Source: Streptomyces endocoffeicus (GTDB lineage: Bacteria > Actinomycetota > Actinomycetes > Streptomycetales > Streptomycetaceae). From it: 64,000 nucleotides of DNA. Shown here piece by piece: positions 1 to 7,673 of this stretch (its first letter is position 1; the number at the start of each line of letters is the position of its first letter). The notes below the pieces were generated by a model that had not been told where the DNA came from, made no database searches, and saw nothing but the letters and a program-made list of their open reading frames with translations. The position numbers and the translations under genes are program-made. The stretch is taken from positions 62,001-126,000 of the forward strand of contig NZ_JAERRG010000016.1 in NCBI RefSeq assembly GCF_016741935.1. Direction: 5' to 3'.

Positions 1-108
1 GAGGATGTGGGGCTTGTCCGGCCGTATCTGGTGGCGCATGAGCGTCGGAAGGACGTGCCTCGGGTCGAGCTGCTGTGTGCTCCGCACGGGATGGTGGTGG
101 TCCGGTGA
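1..108 (+). CDS. Hypothetical protein, C-terminal part only
   Basis: The first 35 codons in frame 1 are open and end in TGA; the start lies upstream of the window. The visible tail begins EDVGLVRPYLVAHERR and resembles short, uncharacterised proteins found in Streptomyces mobile elements and next to XRE/ATP-binding genes. The next gene starts with GTG overlapping the stop (GTGA), so the two are probably translated together. No function can be assigned. Confidence 0.55.
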   Translation, partial: EDVGLVRPYLVAHERRKDVPRVELLCAPHGMVVVR

Positions 109-440
109 GTGTGCAACCGCGATTGCTGCCGTGGAACGGTACGAACGGCCAGCCGTGCTATCTGGTGCCTGGTGAAGAGGGCACAGGACATGTGTCGAAG
201 CTCGCTGACGAGATGGAGACGTTCCATCTCCGCATGGCAACCGAACTTCTGGGCCATGCCCTGGAACTGCTCGGTAACCCCAAGGCGGAGGTGGAAGAGC
301 TGCGCTTTCTCTCGAACCGCATGATCGAAGCGCTGCGTGATGTGCTCCGGATCGCTGAAAGTCGCGGCCTGCGCCTCGACCTGCCCAACGAGGACAAGAG
401 CGACGGACAGGATCAGGAGAGTAGGGGAGGCGATGAGTGA
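105..440 (+). CDS. Hypothetical protein (111 aa)
   Basis: The GTG start is chosen because it overlaps the preceding stop codon as GTGA and gives the N-terminus VSVQPRLLPWNG. The product is acidic and largely helical in composition, with the pattern 'LLPW..NG.PCYL' at the start and 'AEELR.L..RM.EALRDVLRIAESRG' near the end. I recognise this as a common uncharacterised Streptomyces family encoded between a short DVGLVRPY-type protein and other small genes. It contains no membrane segment or known catalytic motif. It overlaps the next gene by 8 bases. Confidence 0.6.
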   Translation: MSVQPRLLPWNGTNGQPCYLVPGEEGTGHVSKLADEMETFHLRMATELLGHALELLGNPKAEVEELRFLSNRMIEALRDVLRIAESRGLRLDLPNEDKSDGQDQESRGGDE

Positions 441-693
441 CAGTCCGGAAGGCTGGCAAGTCGGCCCCGTACCGGGGCGTGGCTTGTGCCGTGGGCGTGG
501 CGGTCGCTTTGAACTTCCGCTACACGTCCTGCGCCCTGGTCGCGCGTCCCTGGCGTCGCTGGTGCTGACGGTGGTGGAGGCAGAGCAGTTGCATGCCGCC
601 TTGTGTTACGCGCTCGGCGGCGAGCCCGCACCCGAGGACGCGCCGGAGTGCCGTAAGCCGGTCCGCTCCCCGGGTGGCCGACACAAGTACTGA
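433..693 (+). CDS. Hypothetical protein (86 aa)
   Basis: The ATG lies inside the end of the previous gene, eight bases before its stop, preceded by GGGGAGG, a good ribosome binding site. The product (MSDSPEGWQVGPVPG...) is basic toward its C-terminus and has no recognisable domain. It is the last gene of the small cluster at the left edge and is followed by a terminator-like hairpin. Function unknown. Confidence 0.55.
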   Translation: MSDSPEGWQVGPVPGRGLCRGRGGRFELPLHVLRPGRASLASLVLTVVEAEQLHAALCYALGGEPAPEDAPECRKPVRSPGGRHKY

Positions 694-736
694 GGTCGGT
701 TCGGACGGAATCACGCGCAACAACTGAAAAGCAACG

Positions 737-776
737 CCGGACCACCCCTCCGCCTGGACAGCTCGGGGTGGTCCGG
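737..776 (+). terminator. Terminator-like hairpin after the left small-gene cluster
   Basis: CCGGACCACCCC at the left pairs perfectly with GGGGTGGTCCGG at the right around a 16-base loop. There is no T-run, as is usual for Streptomyces terminators. A second, weaker hairpin (ACCCCGGT/ACCGGGGT, 794-818) follows. Together they separate the left cluster from the next small gene. Confidence 0.6.
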
Positions 777-892
777 CTGGGGATCGATCACGAACCCCGG
801 TGCCGATGGTACCGGGGTCGTCGTCGTGCTCCCGCTCGACGTGGCCCGGTCGTTGTTTGCCAGTTGGCTTGCAGAGAAAGGGACTTGACCAA

Positions 893-1183
893 ATGTGCGG
901 CCCACGGGACGACGGGTTCGAGGGAGAAGCGGCAGACCTGGAGGTGGGGATATGGGTGCGCGGAGCGGACTACCTGAGCGGCTGGCGGGACGCGCGGGAG
1001 GCGGCGGCCGAGCTGGGTGACGCGCTGAGCCTCGTCGGCGTGGAGGCGGCAGGGGTGCGGCTGCGTGCCGCTTCGGGCGCGGACGGCTCCGGGGTGGTGC
1101 GGCTGGAGTTGTCGGCGGCGGCTGCGCGTGAGGTGGCGATGCTGGCGCGGGTGACGGCGGCCCGGCTGGGCAGGGCGGGGTGA
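893..1183 (+). CDS. Hypothetical protein (96 aa)
   Basis: An open frame with typical Streptomyces third-position bias. The ATG giving MCGPRDDGFEGEAADLEVG is preferred over upstream starts because the sequence before it overlaps the hairpin region, although the ribosome binding site (AGAAAGGGA) is only moderate. The protein looks alpha/beta, with alternating Ala-rich helices (REAAAELGDAL, AAAAREVAMLARVTAARL) and strands. No domain recognised. A very large imperfect inverted repeat follows it. Confidence 0.5.
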   Translation: MCGPRDDGFEGEAADLEVGIWVRGADYLSGWRDAREAAAELGDALSLVGVEAAGVRLRAASGADGSGVVRLELSAAAAREVAMLARVTAARLGRAG

Positions 1184-1240
1184 TCGGGGTGGCCGGTGGC
1201 GTGCGTGCGGTGCTGGATCGGCGCGCTGTGGGCACGCCGC

Positions 1241-1409
1241 CGGCCGTAGCGGCTTTTGGGCGGGAGCTGCCACGGGGCGAGAGAACAGGGGGCCTTACGC
1301 TGGCCCGGCGAATCGGGCGGGTCGGTGACCCTGCCCGCGTTTGCGACCGATCGGCCCCCTGTTCTTAGAGGCTCGCCCCGTGGTGGCTGCCTAAAAGCCG
1401 CGTAGGCCG
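1241..1409. repeat. Long imperfect inverted repeat with nested hairpin
   Basis: The arm at 1241-1294 is largely complementary to 1353-1409: three paired blocks are AGAACAGGGGGCC with GGCCCCCTGTTCT, CCACGGGGCGAG with CTCGCCCCGTGG, and a TAGCGGCTTTT block with AAAAGCCGCGTA. The 58-base loop has its own hairpin at 1314-1337. No gene lies between 1184 and 1616. It could be a bidirectional terminator between convergent genes, or the single-strand origin (sti-like) of a rolling-circle element, since a RepSA-like initiator is nearby. Confidence 0.7.
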
Positions 1410-1616
1410 TCGGCCCCAGCCACAACGCCCCCGCCCCGAACGGCAGTCGGCTCCTCGGCGAGCGCTCGCGGGTGCGCTGAGAGGTGCGGGCGGTGGGCGT
1501 CCGACGGGACCGGCGGCCACGCCGCAGCCCGGCGGGGCGGCCAGACCGCCCGGCGCGCCGCAAGGCGCGCCCTTGAGTAAGTGAAGACAAGTTTCGACAG
1601 ATCGCCACTCGGGGGC

Positions 1617-2387
1617 TCAGACGGCGCGGAGCTGGCGGGGGCTGTCGGCGGTGACGCGGTAACCGAGTTGGGCACGGTCCGCGCTGGCGCGGAGTTCTTC
1701 GAGGATCAGCGGGCGCTGGTCGGTGCCGTGGGTGACGCGGGCGGTGTGGAGGATCGGGGTCGCGTCGGGGATGTCCAGGGTGCTGCGTTCGTCGGGCAGT
1801 GGCATTCGGGCGCTGACGGTCTCGTGCCAGGTGAGTTTGTGTCCGGCGGCGGTGAGGATGGCGTAGATCTGTTCCGGGTCGGTGTCCGGCGCTTCGGCCA
1901 GCTGCTCGGCCTGGTCGGCGGTGGCGAACGGGATCAGCACGCTGTGCAGGGCGCGGGTGCCGGTGTCGGGGTCGGTCAGCAGCCGGTCAACGCCGAACAG
2001 TGCTTCCCCTTCGGCGAGTCCGAGCAGCGGGCCGGTGATCGCTGTCGTCGCGGTGCGGTAGATGGCCGGGGTCTCGGCCTGCTCCCACGTGTGATGTCCG
2101 GTGCGGAAAGTCTTGCCGCTGCGGGTGATGGTCCGCTCGATGGTGACGGCGGGGGCGGGCAGGGCGCGGACGTAGCTGCCCTTGCCGTGAATGACCTCGA
2201 TGAGTCCTTCCGCGCGGAGCGCGGCGATGGCCTTGCGGACGGTGGGGCGGCTGACCTTGTAGCGCTCGATGAGCTGGCTCTCTGAGGGGAGCGGGCTCCC
2301 GGGCTTGTACTCGCCTGCGGCGATGCCGCTGCGGATCTCGGCTGCGACCTGCTGGTACAGCGCTCCGGGGCGTTGGATCTCTCCCAT
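1617..2387 (-). CDS. GntR-family transcriptional repressor with UTRA domain (KorSA-like)
   Basis: A 256-residue regulator. Residues about 8-75 form a GntR winged helix (LYQQVAAEIRSGI..GEYKPGSPLPSE, then VSRPTVRKAIAALRAEGLIE). Residues about 95-250 fit the UTRA ligand-binding fold. In Streptomyces integrative elements this family (KorSA of pSAM2 is the best-known member) represses replication, excision and transfer. It is divergent from the regulator-tra-rep transcript, and two copies of an ACTCGT-type palindrome lie in the shared intergenic region, so repression of both its own gene and the transfer operon is likely. The ligand is unknown. Confidence 0.85.
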   Translation of the reverse strand: MGEIQRPGALYQQVAAEIRSGIAAGEYKPGSPLPSESQLIERYKVSRPTVRKAIAALRAEGLIEVIHGKGSYVRALPAPAVTIERTITRSGKTFRTGHHTWEQAETPAIYRTATTAITGPLLGLAEGEALFGVDRLLTDPDTGTRALHSVLIPFATADQAEQLAEAPDTDPEQIYAILTAAGHKLTWHETVSARMPLPDERSTLDIPDATPILHTARVTHGTDQRPLILEELRASADRAQLGYRVTADSPRQLRAV

Positions 2388-2439
2388 GCCGGGCTCTCCT
2401 CGTCACCTGTCGTCGGCGGTCCTGACGTGAGCTGATGTC

Positions 2440-2506
2440 ACTCGTAAGCATAAGTACTTGCCTCTGGCCGTCAAGACAGGCATAGTCGAAACTCGTAAGC
2501 ACGAGT
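2440..2506. promoter_or_regulatory. Paired GntR operators in the divergent promoter region
   Basis: ACTCGTAAGCACGAGT at 2491-2506 is a palindrome (ACTCGT, AAGC spacer, ACGAGT). A related copy, ACTCGTAAGCATAAGT, sits at 2440-2455 with a degenerate right half followed by AAGTACTT. They lie between the gntR start and the start at 2557. Position and symmetry make them the probable binding sites of the adjacent GntR protein. Confidence 0.65.
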
Positions 2507-2556
2507 GACGTCACGTGACGTGTGGCGTCTCGACTGGCCAAGGAGGCCCACAACCC

Positions 2557-2916
2557 ATGCAGTCCATACCTGTGGACACATCCCGGCTCGGCGTACTGCG
2601 GTGCGCGGTCGGGCCCGAACCGAAGATCGCGGATTTCGAGAGCAAGGAGGTCAAGAAGGACCGGGACGGCAACACGATCTACACCGTCGCCGTCACAGTG
2701 CGACAGGACGGGCGGCGGGTGTCGGTGATCGAGATCGCCATCCCCGGAGAACCCAAAGGGGTCGTAGAGGGCTCTGAGGTGCGGGTGACTGGCCTGGAGG
2801 CGTTCGCCTGGGCCATGGGCGACCGTCACGGCATCAGCTTCCGCGCGTCGGCCATCACCCCTGTACCGGCCTCGTCGGCAACTGCGGCGGTGGGTAAGGG
2901 CGGTGGTGCGTCATGA
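2557..2916 (+). CDS. SCO3933-family regulatory-type protein (119 aa)
   Basis: The ATG is chosen for its strong ribosome binding site AAGGAGG ten bases upstream and for the conserved N-terminus MQSIPVDTSRLGVLRC. The protein is a small beta-rich protein with the pattern 'K.DRDGNTIYTVAV.V' and 'VTGLEAFAWAMGDRHGISFRAS' that recurs directly upstream of tra in Streptomyces AICEs, where it is annotated as an SCO3933-type regulatory protein. The beta-rich layout would also suit a single-strand DNA-binding role; that is inference. It overlaps tra by four bases (ATGA). Confidence 0.65.
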   Translation: MQSIPVDTSRLGVLRCAVGPEPKIADFESKEVKKDRDGNTIYTVAVTVRQDGRRVSVIEIAIPGEPKGVVEGSEVRVTGLEAFAWAMGDRHGISFRASAITPVPASSATAAVGKGGGAS

Positions 2917-4223
2917 GCCAGCTTCTCCTGCCTCTCGCGCTGGTGGCGCTGGCCTGGACAGTCGCGCTCGTCACCCGTCTGCCGGAGCGGTGGCCTCACT
3001 CGCGCTGGTACCTGGCCGGGTACCCGCGTACCGCGCTGCGGGTGATGGTCACCTGGCGCAAGGTCGCTCACCTCAATGACCTCACCGTCTCCCACCAGCC
3101 CAACCGGCGCCTACTGGGTGACCTGGCGGTCAAGGGCGACCCCCTGCGCACTCACGCCCCGCGCTGCTCCATCCCCCGTCCCACGCCCAATGGGCTGTCG
3201 GTGCGGGTGCGGCTGCACGCGGGCCAGACTCCGGCCCCGTTCCTGGCGGCGGCTGAGGCGTTAGTGCATGCCTGGCGGGTGCACGCGGTGCGGATCGTCT
3301 CTCCCGAACGCGGCATCGTACTGATCACCGCGACCGCCAGTGACCCGCTGGACCACCCCAACCGGACCACAGGGGAGGTGTCGGCGTCGCTGCTATCAGC
3401 GGTGGTCGGCGCGCTGGAGACCGGTGGAGCGTGGGTGATGGATTTCCGCCGAGTGCCGCACTGGCTGATCGTCGGTGCAACCCGATCGGGAAAGTCCACG
3501 CTGATCGCCCGGCTGATCACCGAACTTGCCTCGCAACCCGTAGCCCTGGTCGGCGTCGACTGCAAGGGCGGCATGGAACTGGGCCTGTTCCAACAGCGGC
3601 TCTCGGCCCTGGCCACCTGCCGCAGCCAAGCGGTCGCCGTGCTCGGCGCCCTGGTGGTCGACATGCAAGAGCGCATGCGCACCTGCCGTGCGGCCGGGGC
3701 GCGCTCCATATGGGAGCTGCCGGAGAAGGAACGCCCGGTGCCCGTGGTGGTGATCGTGGACGAGATAGCTGAGCTCTACCTGACCAACGGGAGCAAAGAG
3801 CAGCGGGCGGAGGCTGAGCAGTGCTCGACCTACCTCCTGCGGCTGGCCCAACTCGGGGCGGCGCTCGGGATGCATCTGGTCGTGGCCGGGCAACGGGTCG
3901 GCTCCGATCTCGGGCCGGGGGTGACGGCGCTGCGAGCCCAGTTGAGCGGCCGTGTCTGCCACCGGGTCAACGATCCGGGAACGGCTGAGATGACCCTGGG
4001 TGATCTGAACAAGGATGCCGTGGCGGTGGCGCAGTCCATCGGGGAGGCCGAACAGGGCGTCGCCGTAACCGCAGGTGATACGGGCGGCTGGATGCGCGGG
4101 CGGTCCCACCTGACCACTCCCGCCGAAGCCCAAGTCACGGCGGCTGAGAACGCGGGGCTGGCCTTCCGCCTGGCTGGGGTCGTCCGTGCGCTGGAAGACC
4201 TGGAGGCAGGTGAGGGCACATGA
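2913..4223 (+). CDS. FtsK/SpoIIIE-type conjugal transfer protein Tra
   Basis: A 436-residue protein with an N-terminal hydrophobic segment (LLLPLALVALAWTVALV), a Walker A motif GATRSGKSTL near residue 187 and a Walker B stretch VVVIVDEIAEL near residue 280. This is the layout of TraSA/TraB translocases, which move double-stranded DNA between mycelial compartments without nicking. It is shorter than the tra of the second element and lacks an obvious long C-terminal winged-helix tail. It is coupled to the genes on both sides by ATGA overlaps. Confidence 0.88.
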   Translation: MSQLLLPLALVALAWTVALVTRLPERWPHSRWYLAGYPRTALRVMVTWRKVAHLNDLTVSHQPNRRLLGDLAVKGDPLRTHAPRCSIPRPTPNGLSVRVRLHAGQTPAPFLAAAEALVHAWRVHAVRIVSPERGIVLITATASDPLDHPNRTTGEVSASLLSAVVGALETGGAWVMDFRRVPHWLIVGATRSGKSTLIARLITELASQPVALVGVDCKGGMELGLFQQRLSALATCRSQAVAVLGALVVDMQERMRTCRAAGARSIWELPEKERPVPVVVIVDEIAELYLTNGSKEQRAEAEQCSTYLLRLAQLGAALGMHLVVAGQRVGSDLGPGVTALRAQLSGRVCHRVNDPGTAEMTLGDLNKDAVAVAQSIGEAEQGVAVTAGDTGGWMRGRSHLTTPAEAQVTAAENAGLAFRLAGVVRALEDLEAGEGT

Positions 4224-4414
4224 GTGAGTCCCTGGTCCTCTCCCTGGCGCTGCTCTTCGGGCTCGCGACGGTCCTTCTCCTTCGCTCCCGCGCGGTGCGG
4301 TGGTGGGAAGCGCTGTTGATCGGCCTGTTCGGCATGTACCTGGGCCAGACCCCCGTCATCTACAGCACAAACGGCCTCGTGAACTGGCTCCTTTCCGGCT
4401 TCACCAACAGCTAG
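4220..4414 (+). CDS. Small Spd-like membrane protein (64 aa)
   Basis: Starts on the ATGA overlap with tra. It has two hydrophobic segments (about residues 4-22 and 30-48), ending NWLLSGFTNS. Such short membrane proteins follow tra in AICEs and are thought to help intramycelial plasmid spread (Spd functions). The assignment rests on position and topology only. Confidence 0.6.
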   Translation: MSESLVLSLALLFGLATVLLLRSRAVRWWEALLIGLFGMYLGQTPVIYSTNGLVNWLLSGFTNS

Positions 4415-4438
4415 ACCACCCCCGGGAGGCCTCACCAG

Positions 4439-4552
4439 ATGCCCATGCGTCGTGTCCGCTGCCCTGTCTGCAAGGGGGAGCGCTACCGCAGGACCCGCAC
4501 CGGACACCGGCGGCGCTGCCGCTGCTGCCGGGGCACCGGCACCATCCGCTAA
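4439..4552 (+). CDS. Very small zinc-ribbon-like protein (37 aa)
   Basis: An ATG with the ribosome binding site CGGGAGG opens a 37-codon frame starting MPMRRVRCPVCKGERYRR and ending with CRCCRGTGTIR. Two Cys pairs (CPVC and CRCC) with many Arg residues suggest a single zinc-binding knuckle. Similar tiny Cys-pair proteins are found between tra and rep in other Streptomyces elements. Coding is supported by position, RBS and the paired cysteines. Confidence 0.55.
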   Translation: MPMRRVRCPVCKGERYRRTRTGHRRRCRCCRGTGTIR

Positions 4553-4693
4553 CCCACCCATCCGGCCCGCGAAGCAGGGAGTGATCGCCATGGACGACAC
4601 CCACCCAACCGCATCCATCCGTGCCGCTGCGGCGGCTCATCCTGGGAGGTCCCCACCATTACCGCCGAGACCACCTCGGCTGACAGGCGCGCC

Positions 4694-6100
4694 GTGCTCG
4701 ACCGTGCGGCGCGCCTGCGTCAGCTCTCCGAAGTTGACCAAGATCTGATCCGCCTCGTCCAAGACCCCCGCTTCAGCCGCTGGGTAGAGCAGATCACCGC
4801 TACAGGCGGCTGCGCCCACCCGATCCACCTCACCGGCTCCACCACCACCCGCGACACGCGCACGGGTGAGGTACTGCACCACTACGACAGCCGCAACGAG
4901 CCTGGCGAACGGCTCCTGATCCGCTGCCGCAACCGCCGCCAAACCGTCTGCGCCCCCTGCTCCCGACTCCACGCTGGCGACACCTTCCACCTCGTGCGCG
5001 CCGGACTCGTCGGCGGCAAGACCGTACCCACCGACGTACGCGAGCGGCCCCGGTTGTTCCTCACGCTTACGGCCCCCAGCTTCGGCTCCGTCCACCGTGC
5101 CACTGCTCACGGGCAGCGTTGCCGACCGCGACGCGATGGCGGAGAGTGCGAACACGGTCGCCCCCTCGGCTGCCCGGCCGTCCACGACGCAGATGACCCG
5201 TGCACCGGCCAGCCGCTGTGCCCCGACTGCTACGACTACCCGGCGCATGTCCTGTGGCACGCGCACGCGGGGCGGCTGTGGAAGGCGTTCACCGACAACC
5301 TGTACAACCACCTCGCTGCCCGCGTCGGCCGCACCCGCACCGGTCTGCGCCGCAGCCTGCGCATCTCCTACGCCAAAGTCGCCGAATACCAACGGCGCGC
5401 GGCCGTGCACGTCCACGCTGTGGTGCGTCTCGACGGTGCACGCGGGCCGGATGATCCGCCCCCGGCCTGGGCAACGGCCGATGTGCTCACGGCCGTGGTC
5501 CGCACCGCCGCTGCGGCCGTACGCCTCGCCACCCCCTTCAGCGCGGCCCTGGGGGAACACGAACTGCGCTGGGGCGCCGAGCTCGACGCCCGGCCGCTCC
5601 GGGCCTTCGGTGGCAGTGAGGGCCTGACCGATGACGCGGTAGCCGCCTACGTCGCCAAGTACGTCACCAAAGGGGCCACCGACACCGGGGCCGGACTCGA
5701 CCACCAGATCACCAGTCCAGACGACATCGCAGCGGCCCCCGTGTCGGCACACGTGCGCGCCCTCATGCACGCCTGCTGGCGCCTCGGCGGCCTACCCGAA
5801 CTGGAACCCCTCCGTCTACGCGCTTGGGCTCACACGCTCGGCTACCGGGGCCACATCCTCACCAAATCCCGCGCCTACTCCACCACCTACACCGCACTGC
5901 GCGCCGAACGAGCCGACCACCAAACCGGCGGGACCCAACCAGCCGACGAAGCGGACGTGCTCACGGACGCCCACTGGCGCTACGTCGGCTCCGGCCACAC
6001 CCCTGGGGCGGCCTTGATCGCGGCGGGGGTAGCAGAGGACTTGGCCCGTAACCGTGAGACCGCCCGGGAAGAGATCGGCTGCTCGGGGGTGGGCCGATGA
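4694..6100 (+). CDS. RepSA-type replication initiator
   Basis: A 468-residue protein with the conserved opening SEVDQDLIRLVQDPRFSRW, then ATGGCAHPIHLTG and CRNRRQTVCAPCSRLHAGDTFHLVRAGLVGGK, characteristic of the replication initiators of pSAM2-like elements, which use rolling-circle replication after excision. The metal-binding HVHAVVRLDG and the AAYVAKYVTKG stretch (Tyr in the Y-x-x-K pattern) fit the HUH-type nicking site. The GTG start is the first usable start; the frame stays open upstream without another start codon. It overlaps the next small gene by ATGA. Confidence 0.85.
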   Translation: MLDRAARLRQLSEVDQDLIRLVQDPRFSRWVEQITATGGCAHPIHLTGSTTTRDTRTGEVLHHYDSRNEPGERLLIRCRNRRQTVCAPCSRLHAGDTFHLVRAGLVGGKTVPTDVRERPRLFLTLTAPSFGSVHRATAHGQRCRPRRDGGECEHGRPLGCPAVHDADDPCTGQPLCPDCYDYPAHVLWHAHAGRLWKAFTDNLYNHLAARVGRTRTGLRRSLRISYAKVAEYQRRAAVHVHAVVRLDGARGPDDPPPAWATADVLTAVVRTAAAAVRLATPFSAALGEHELRWGAELDARPLRAFGGSEGLTDDAVAAYVAKYVTKGATDTGAGLDHQITSPDDIAAAPVSAHVRALMHACWRLGGLPELEPLRLRAWAHTLGYRGHILTKSRAYSTTYTALRAERADHQTGGTQPADEADVLTDAHWRYVGSGHTPGAALIAAGVAEDLARNRETAREEIGCSGVGR

Positions 6101-6228
6101 CCCGACAGGATCCCGAGAAGTGGAGACGTGCGGTCGAGCGGGAAGCGGCGAAGATTCCGAAGCGGCTGGGGCCGAAGAGCGCGGCACGATTGGCACGGCT
6201 CCTCGGCCCCTTTCCAGAAGATTGCTAG
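6097..6228 (+). CDS. Small basic protein following rep (43 aa)
   Basis: The ATG overlaps the rep stop codon as ATGA. The product (MTRQDPEKWRRAVEREAAK..., ending LLGPFPEDC) is short, basic and helical. In pSAM2-like elements the gene in this place is xis, but no MerR/AlpA-type helix-turn-helix is visible here. A recombination directionality factor for the convergent serine recombinase is a possible role; this is speculation from position. Its stop codon overlaps the recombinase stop codon (CTAG). Confidence 0.5.
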   Translation: MTRQDPEKWRRAVEREAAKIPKRLGPKSAARLARLLGPFPEDC

Positions 6229-7673
6229 GGGAGGGGGTTCGGTTTGATCTCAACGCGATCGGTATCGAACCCCCGGCCCCGGGTCGTCGGCGGATGAATG
6301 ACGACGGCGGAGAAGAGAAAACGGTAGATGGCATTCATGCGTGCGTAATCCTTCCTCTTCTCCAGGGCTTTCCAGTTATTTTCGGCGTCTGGTCCGGCGA
6401 TGCCGACCAGGACAGCGATCGGGCGTTGCACCGTCTGGCGCTGGCGGTCTTTGATCCGCTTCAGGATCTCCTTCCGCATGGCCTGGTACTCGGTCATCGA
6501 GAAGTCGTCATCATCTAGCCAGAGTTGATTGAGTTCCTTGAGTCGCTGCTGATCCTTCTCGTCTGCCTCAACGTCAGCTTCGGGGCGCACAGTCGTTGCG
6601 GGGGCGCGACCTGATACGTCCATCTCTTTGAGTCCCTTGATAGCCACGTCGCGGACAAACCTTTCCAGTGGCTCCGCCGAGACTGAACGACCGCACTTCT
6701 GCTCGCCGTTCAGGTCGGCTCGGGTGCAGCGATAGTAGGCGTATCTGCCGCTGTTTGTTCCGGCCATGCGCATGCCGCACGTGCACGTGGCCACACCGCG
6801 CAGCAGGTAGTAGCGAGTTGGGTGCTTCTGCTTCGCCTTAATGCTGGTAGCCCGATGCTTTCTGAACTCCTGGACCTCCTCCCATTGCCCTCGGTCAATG
6901 ATGGCGGGCCAAGACCCGATGCCGAATTCCTCGCCGCGATGAGTGCGGATGGCTGCCACGTAGCGGGATGACAACAGGTTACGTACGTTGTCCGGTTCCC
7001 AGAGTTTTTCCTTTGAAGTCAGGATCTTACGGTTTTGGAGGTCCTGAGCGATGGCTGCGGGTGCCTCCCCGTCGAGGTATCGGCGGAAGACCTCGCGAAC
7101 GATTTCTGCTTCATCCTCCACGATGGTCTTGCCGTCCCGGCTGTAGCCGTAAGGCCGATTCCCGAAGTGCGGGTTACCTGCCCTGGCATGATCAGCGAGC
7201 ATATCCTTGAGTCGACGCGATGTGTCGTCCGAAGAGCGACAGGCGTGCGCCACCTCGATACGCAAAATGAAGCGATCGTCAGGATCCGACAGATCACGTC
7301 GATTGGCTTCGCCGTGAAGCATGATTCGTTTGTCGTCGGCGATGCTCAACAGCTCTTCGAGATCCCTCGGCTGCCGCATCAGCCGGTCGGGGTGATACAC
7401 GATCACATGGCGTATCTCGTCGTCGGCCATGGCCTTGAGCATGGCGTTCCACCCGGGCCGCTTGCGATTCCGTTGCCACGCCGACCGGTTGTTGTCCACG
7501 TAGATGTGCTCGGGCTCGACGCGTAGCTGAAGTCGCTCGGCTATCTCACGGCATATGCGTTCCTGACGGTCTACACCCGTCTGGTCCTCGTCCTTGGTGT
7601 GCGAGATCCGGCAGTAGATCGCGCCTAACTCGCCTGGGGTGATGGTGGGCTTGCTGTTCTTGGATCGGCTCAT
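6225..7673 (-). CDS. Large serine recombinase (integrase) of AICE 1
   Basis: A 482-residue protein. Residues about 15-165 are the resolvase catalytic domain: AIYCRIS with the nucleophilic serine, then VDRQERICREIAERL and HVIVYHPDRLMRQPRDL with the conserved Arg residues. The recombinase domain (FGNRPYGYSRDGKTI..., VREVFRRYL) and a zinc ribbon (CTCGMRMAG... and a later CTRADLNGEQKCGRS) follow, with a helical tail. This is the phiC31-like architecture that integrates unidirectionally at attB. The ATG is used because the upstream frame only runs into chromosomal sequence; it overlaps the stop of the truncated EamA gene (ATGA). Confidence 0.92.
   Translation of the reverse strand: MSRSKNSKPTITPGELGAIYCRISHTKDEDQTGVDRQERICREIAERLQLRVEPEHIYVDNNRSAWQRNRKRPGWNAMLKAMADDEIRHVIVYHPDRLMRQPRDLEELLSIADDKRIMLHGEANRRDLSDPDDRFILRIEVAHACRSSDDTSRRLKDMLADHARAGNPHFGNRPYGYSRDGKTIVEDEAEIVREVFRRYLDGEAPAAIAQDLQNRKILTSKEKLWEPDNVRNLLSSRYVAAIRTHRGEEFGIGSWPAIIDRGQWEEVQEFRKHRATSIKAKQKHPTRYYLLRGVATCTCGMRMAGTNSGRYAYYRCTRADLNGEQKCGRSVSAEPLERFVRDVAIKGLKEMDVSGRAPATTVRPEADVEADEKDQQRLKELNQLWLDDDDFSMTEYQAMRKEILKRIKDRQRQTVQRPIAVLVGIAGPDAENNWKALEKRKDYARMNAIYRFLFSAVVIHPPTTRGRGFDTDRVEIKPNPLP

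Noticed and set aside
4590..4748. A small plus-strand frame before rep (MDDTHPTASIRAAAAAHPG...)
   Set aside because: It overlaps the rep start by 55 bases, is Pro/Arg-rich in its second half and resembles no family. The rep frame itself is open through most of it.
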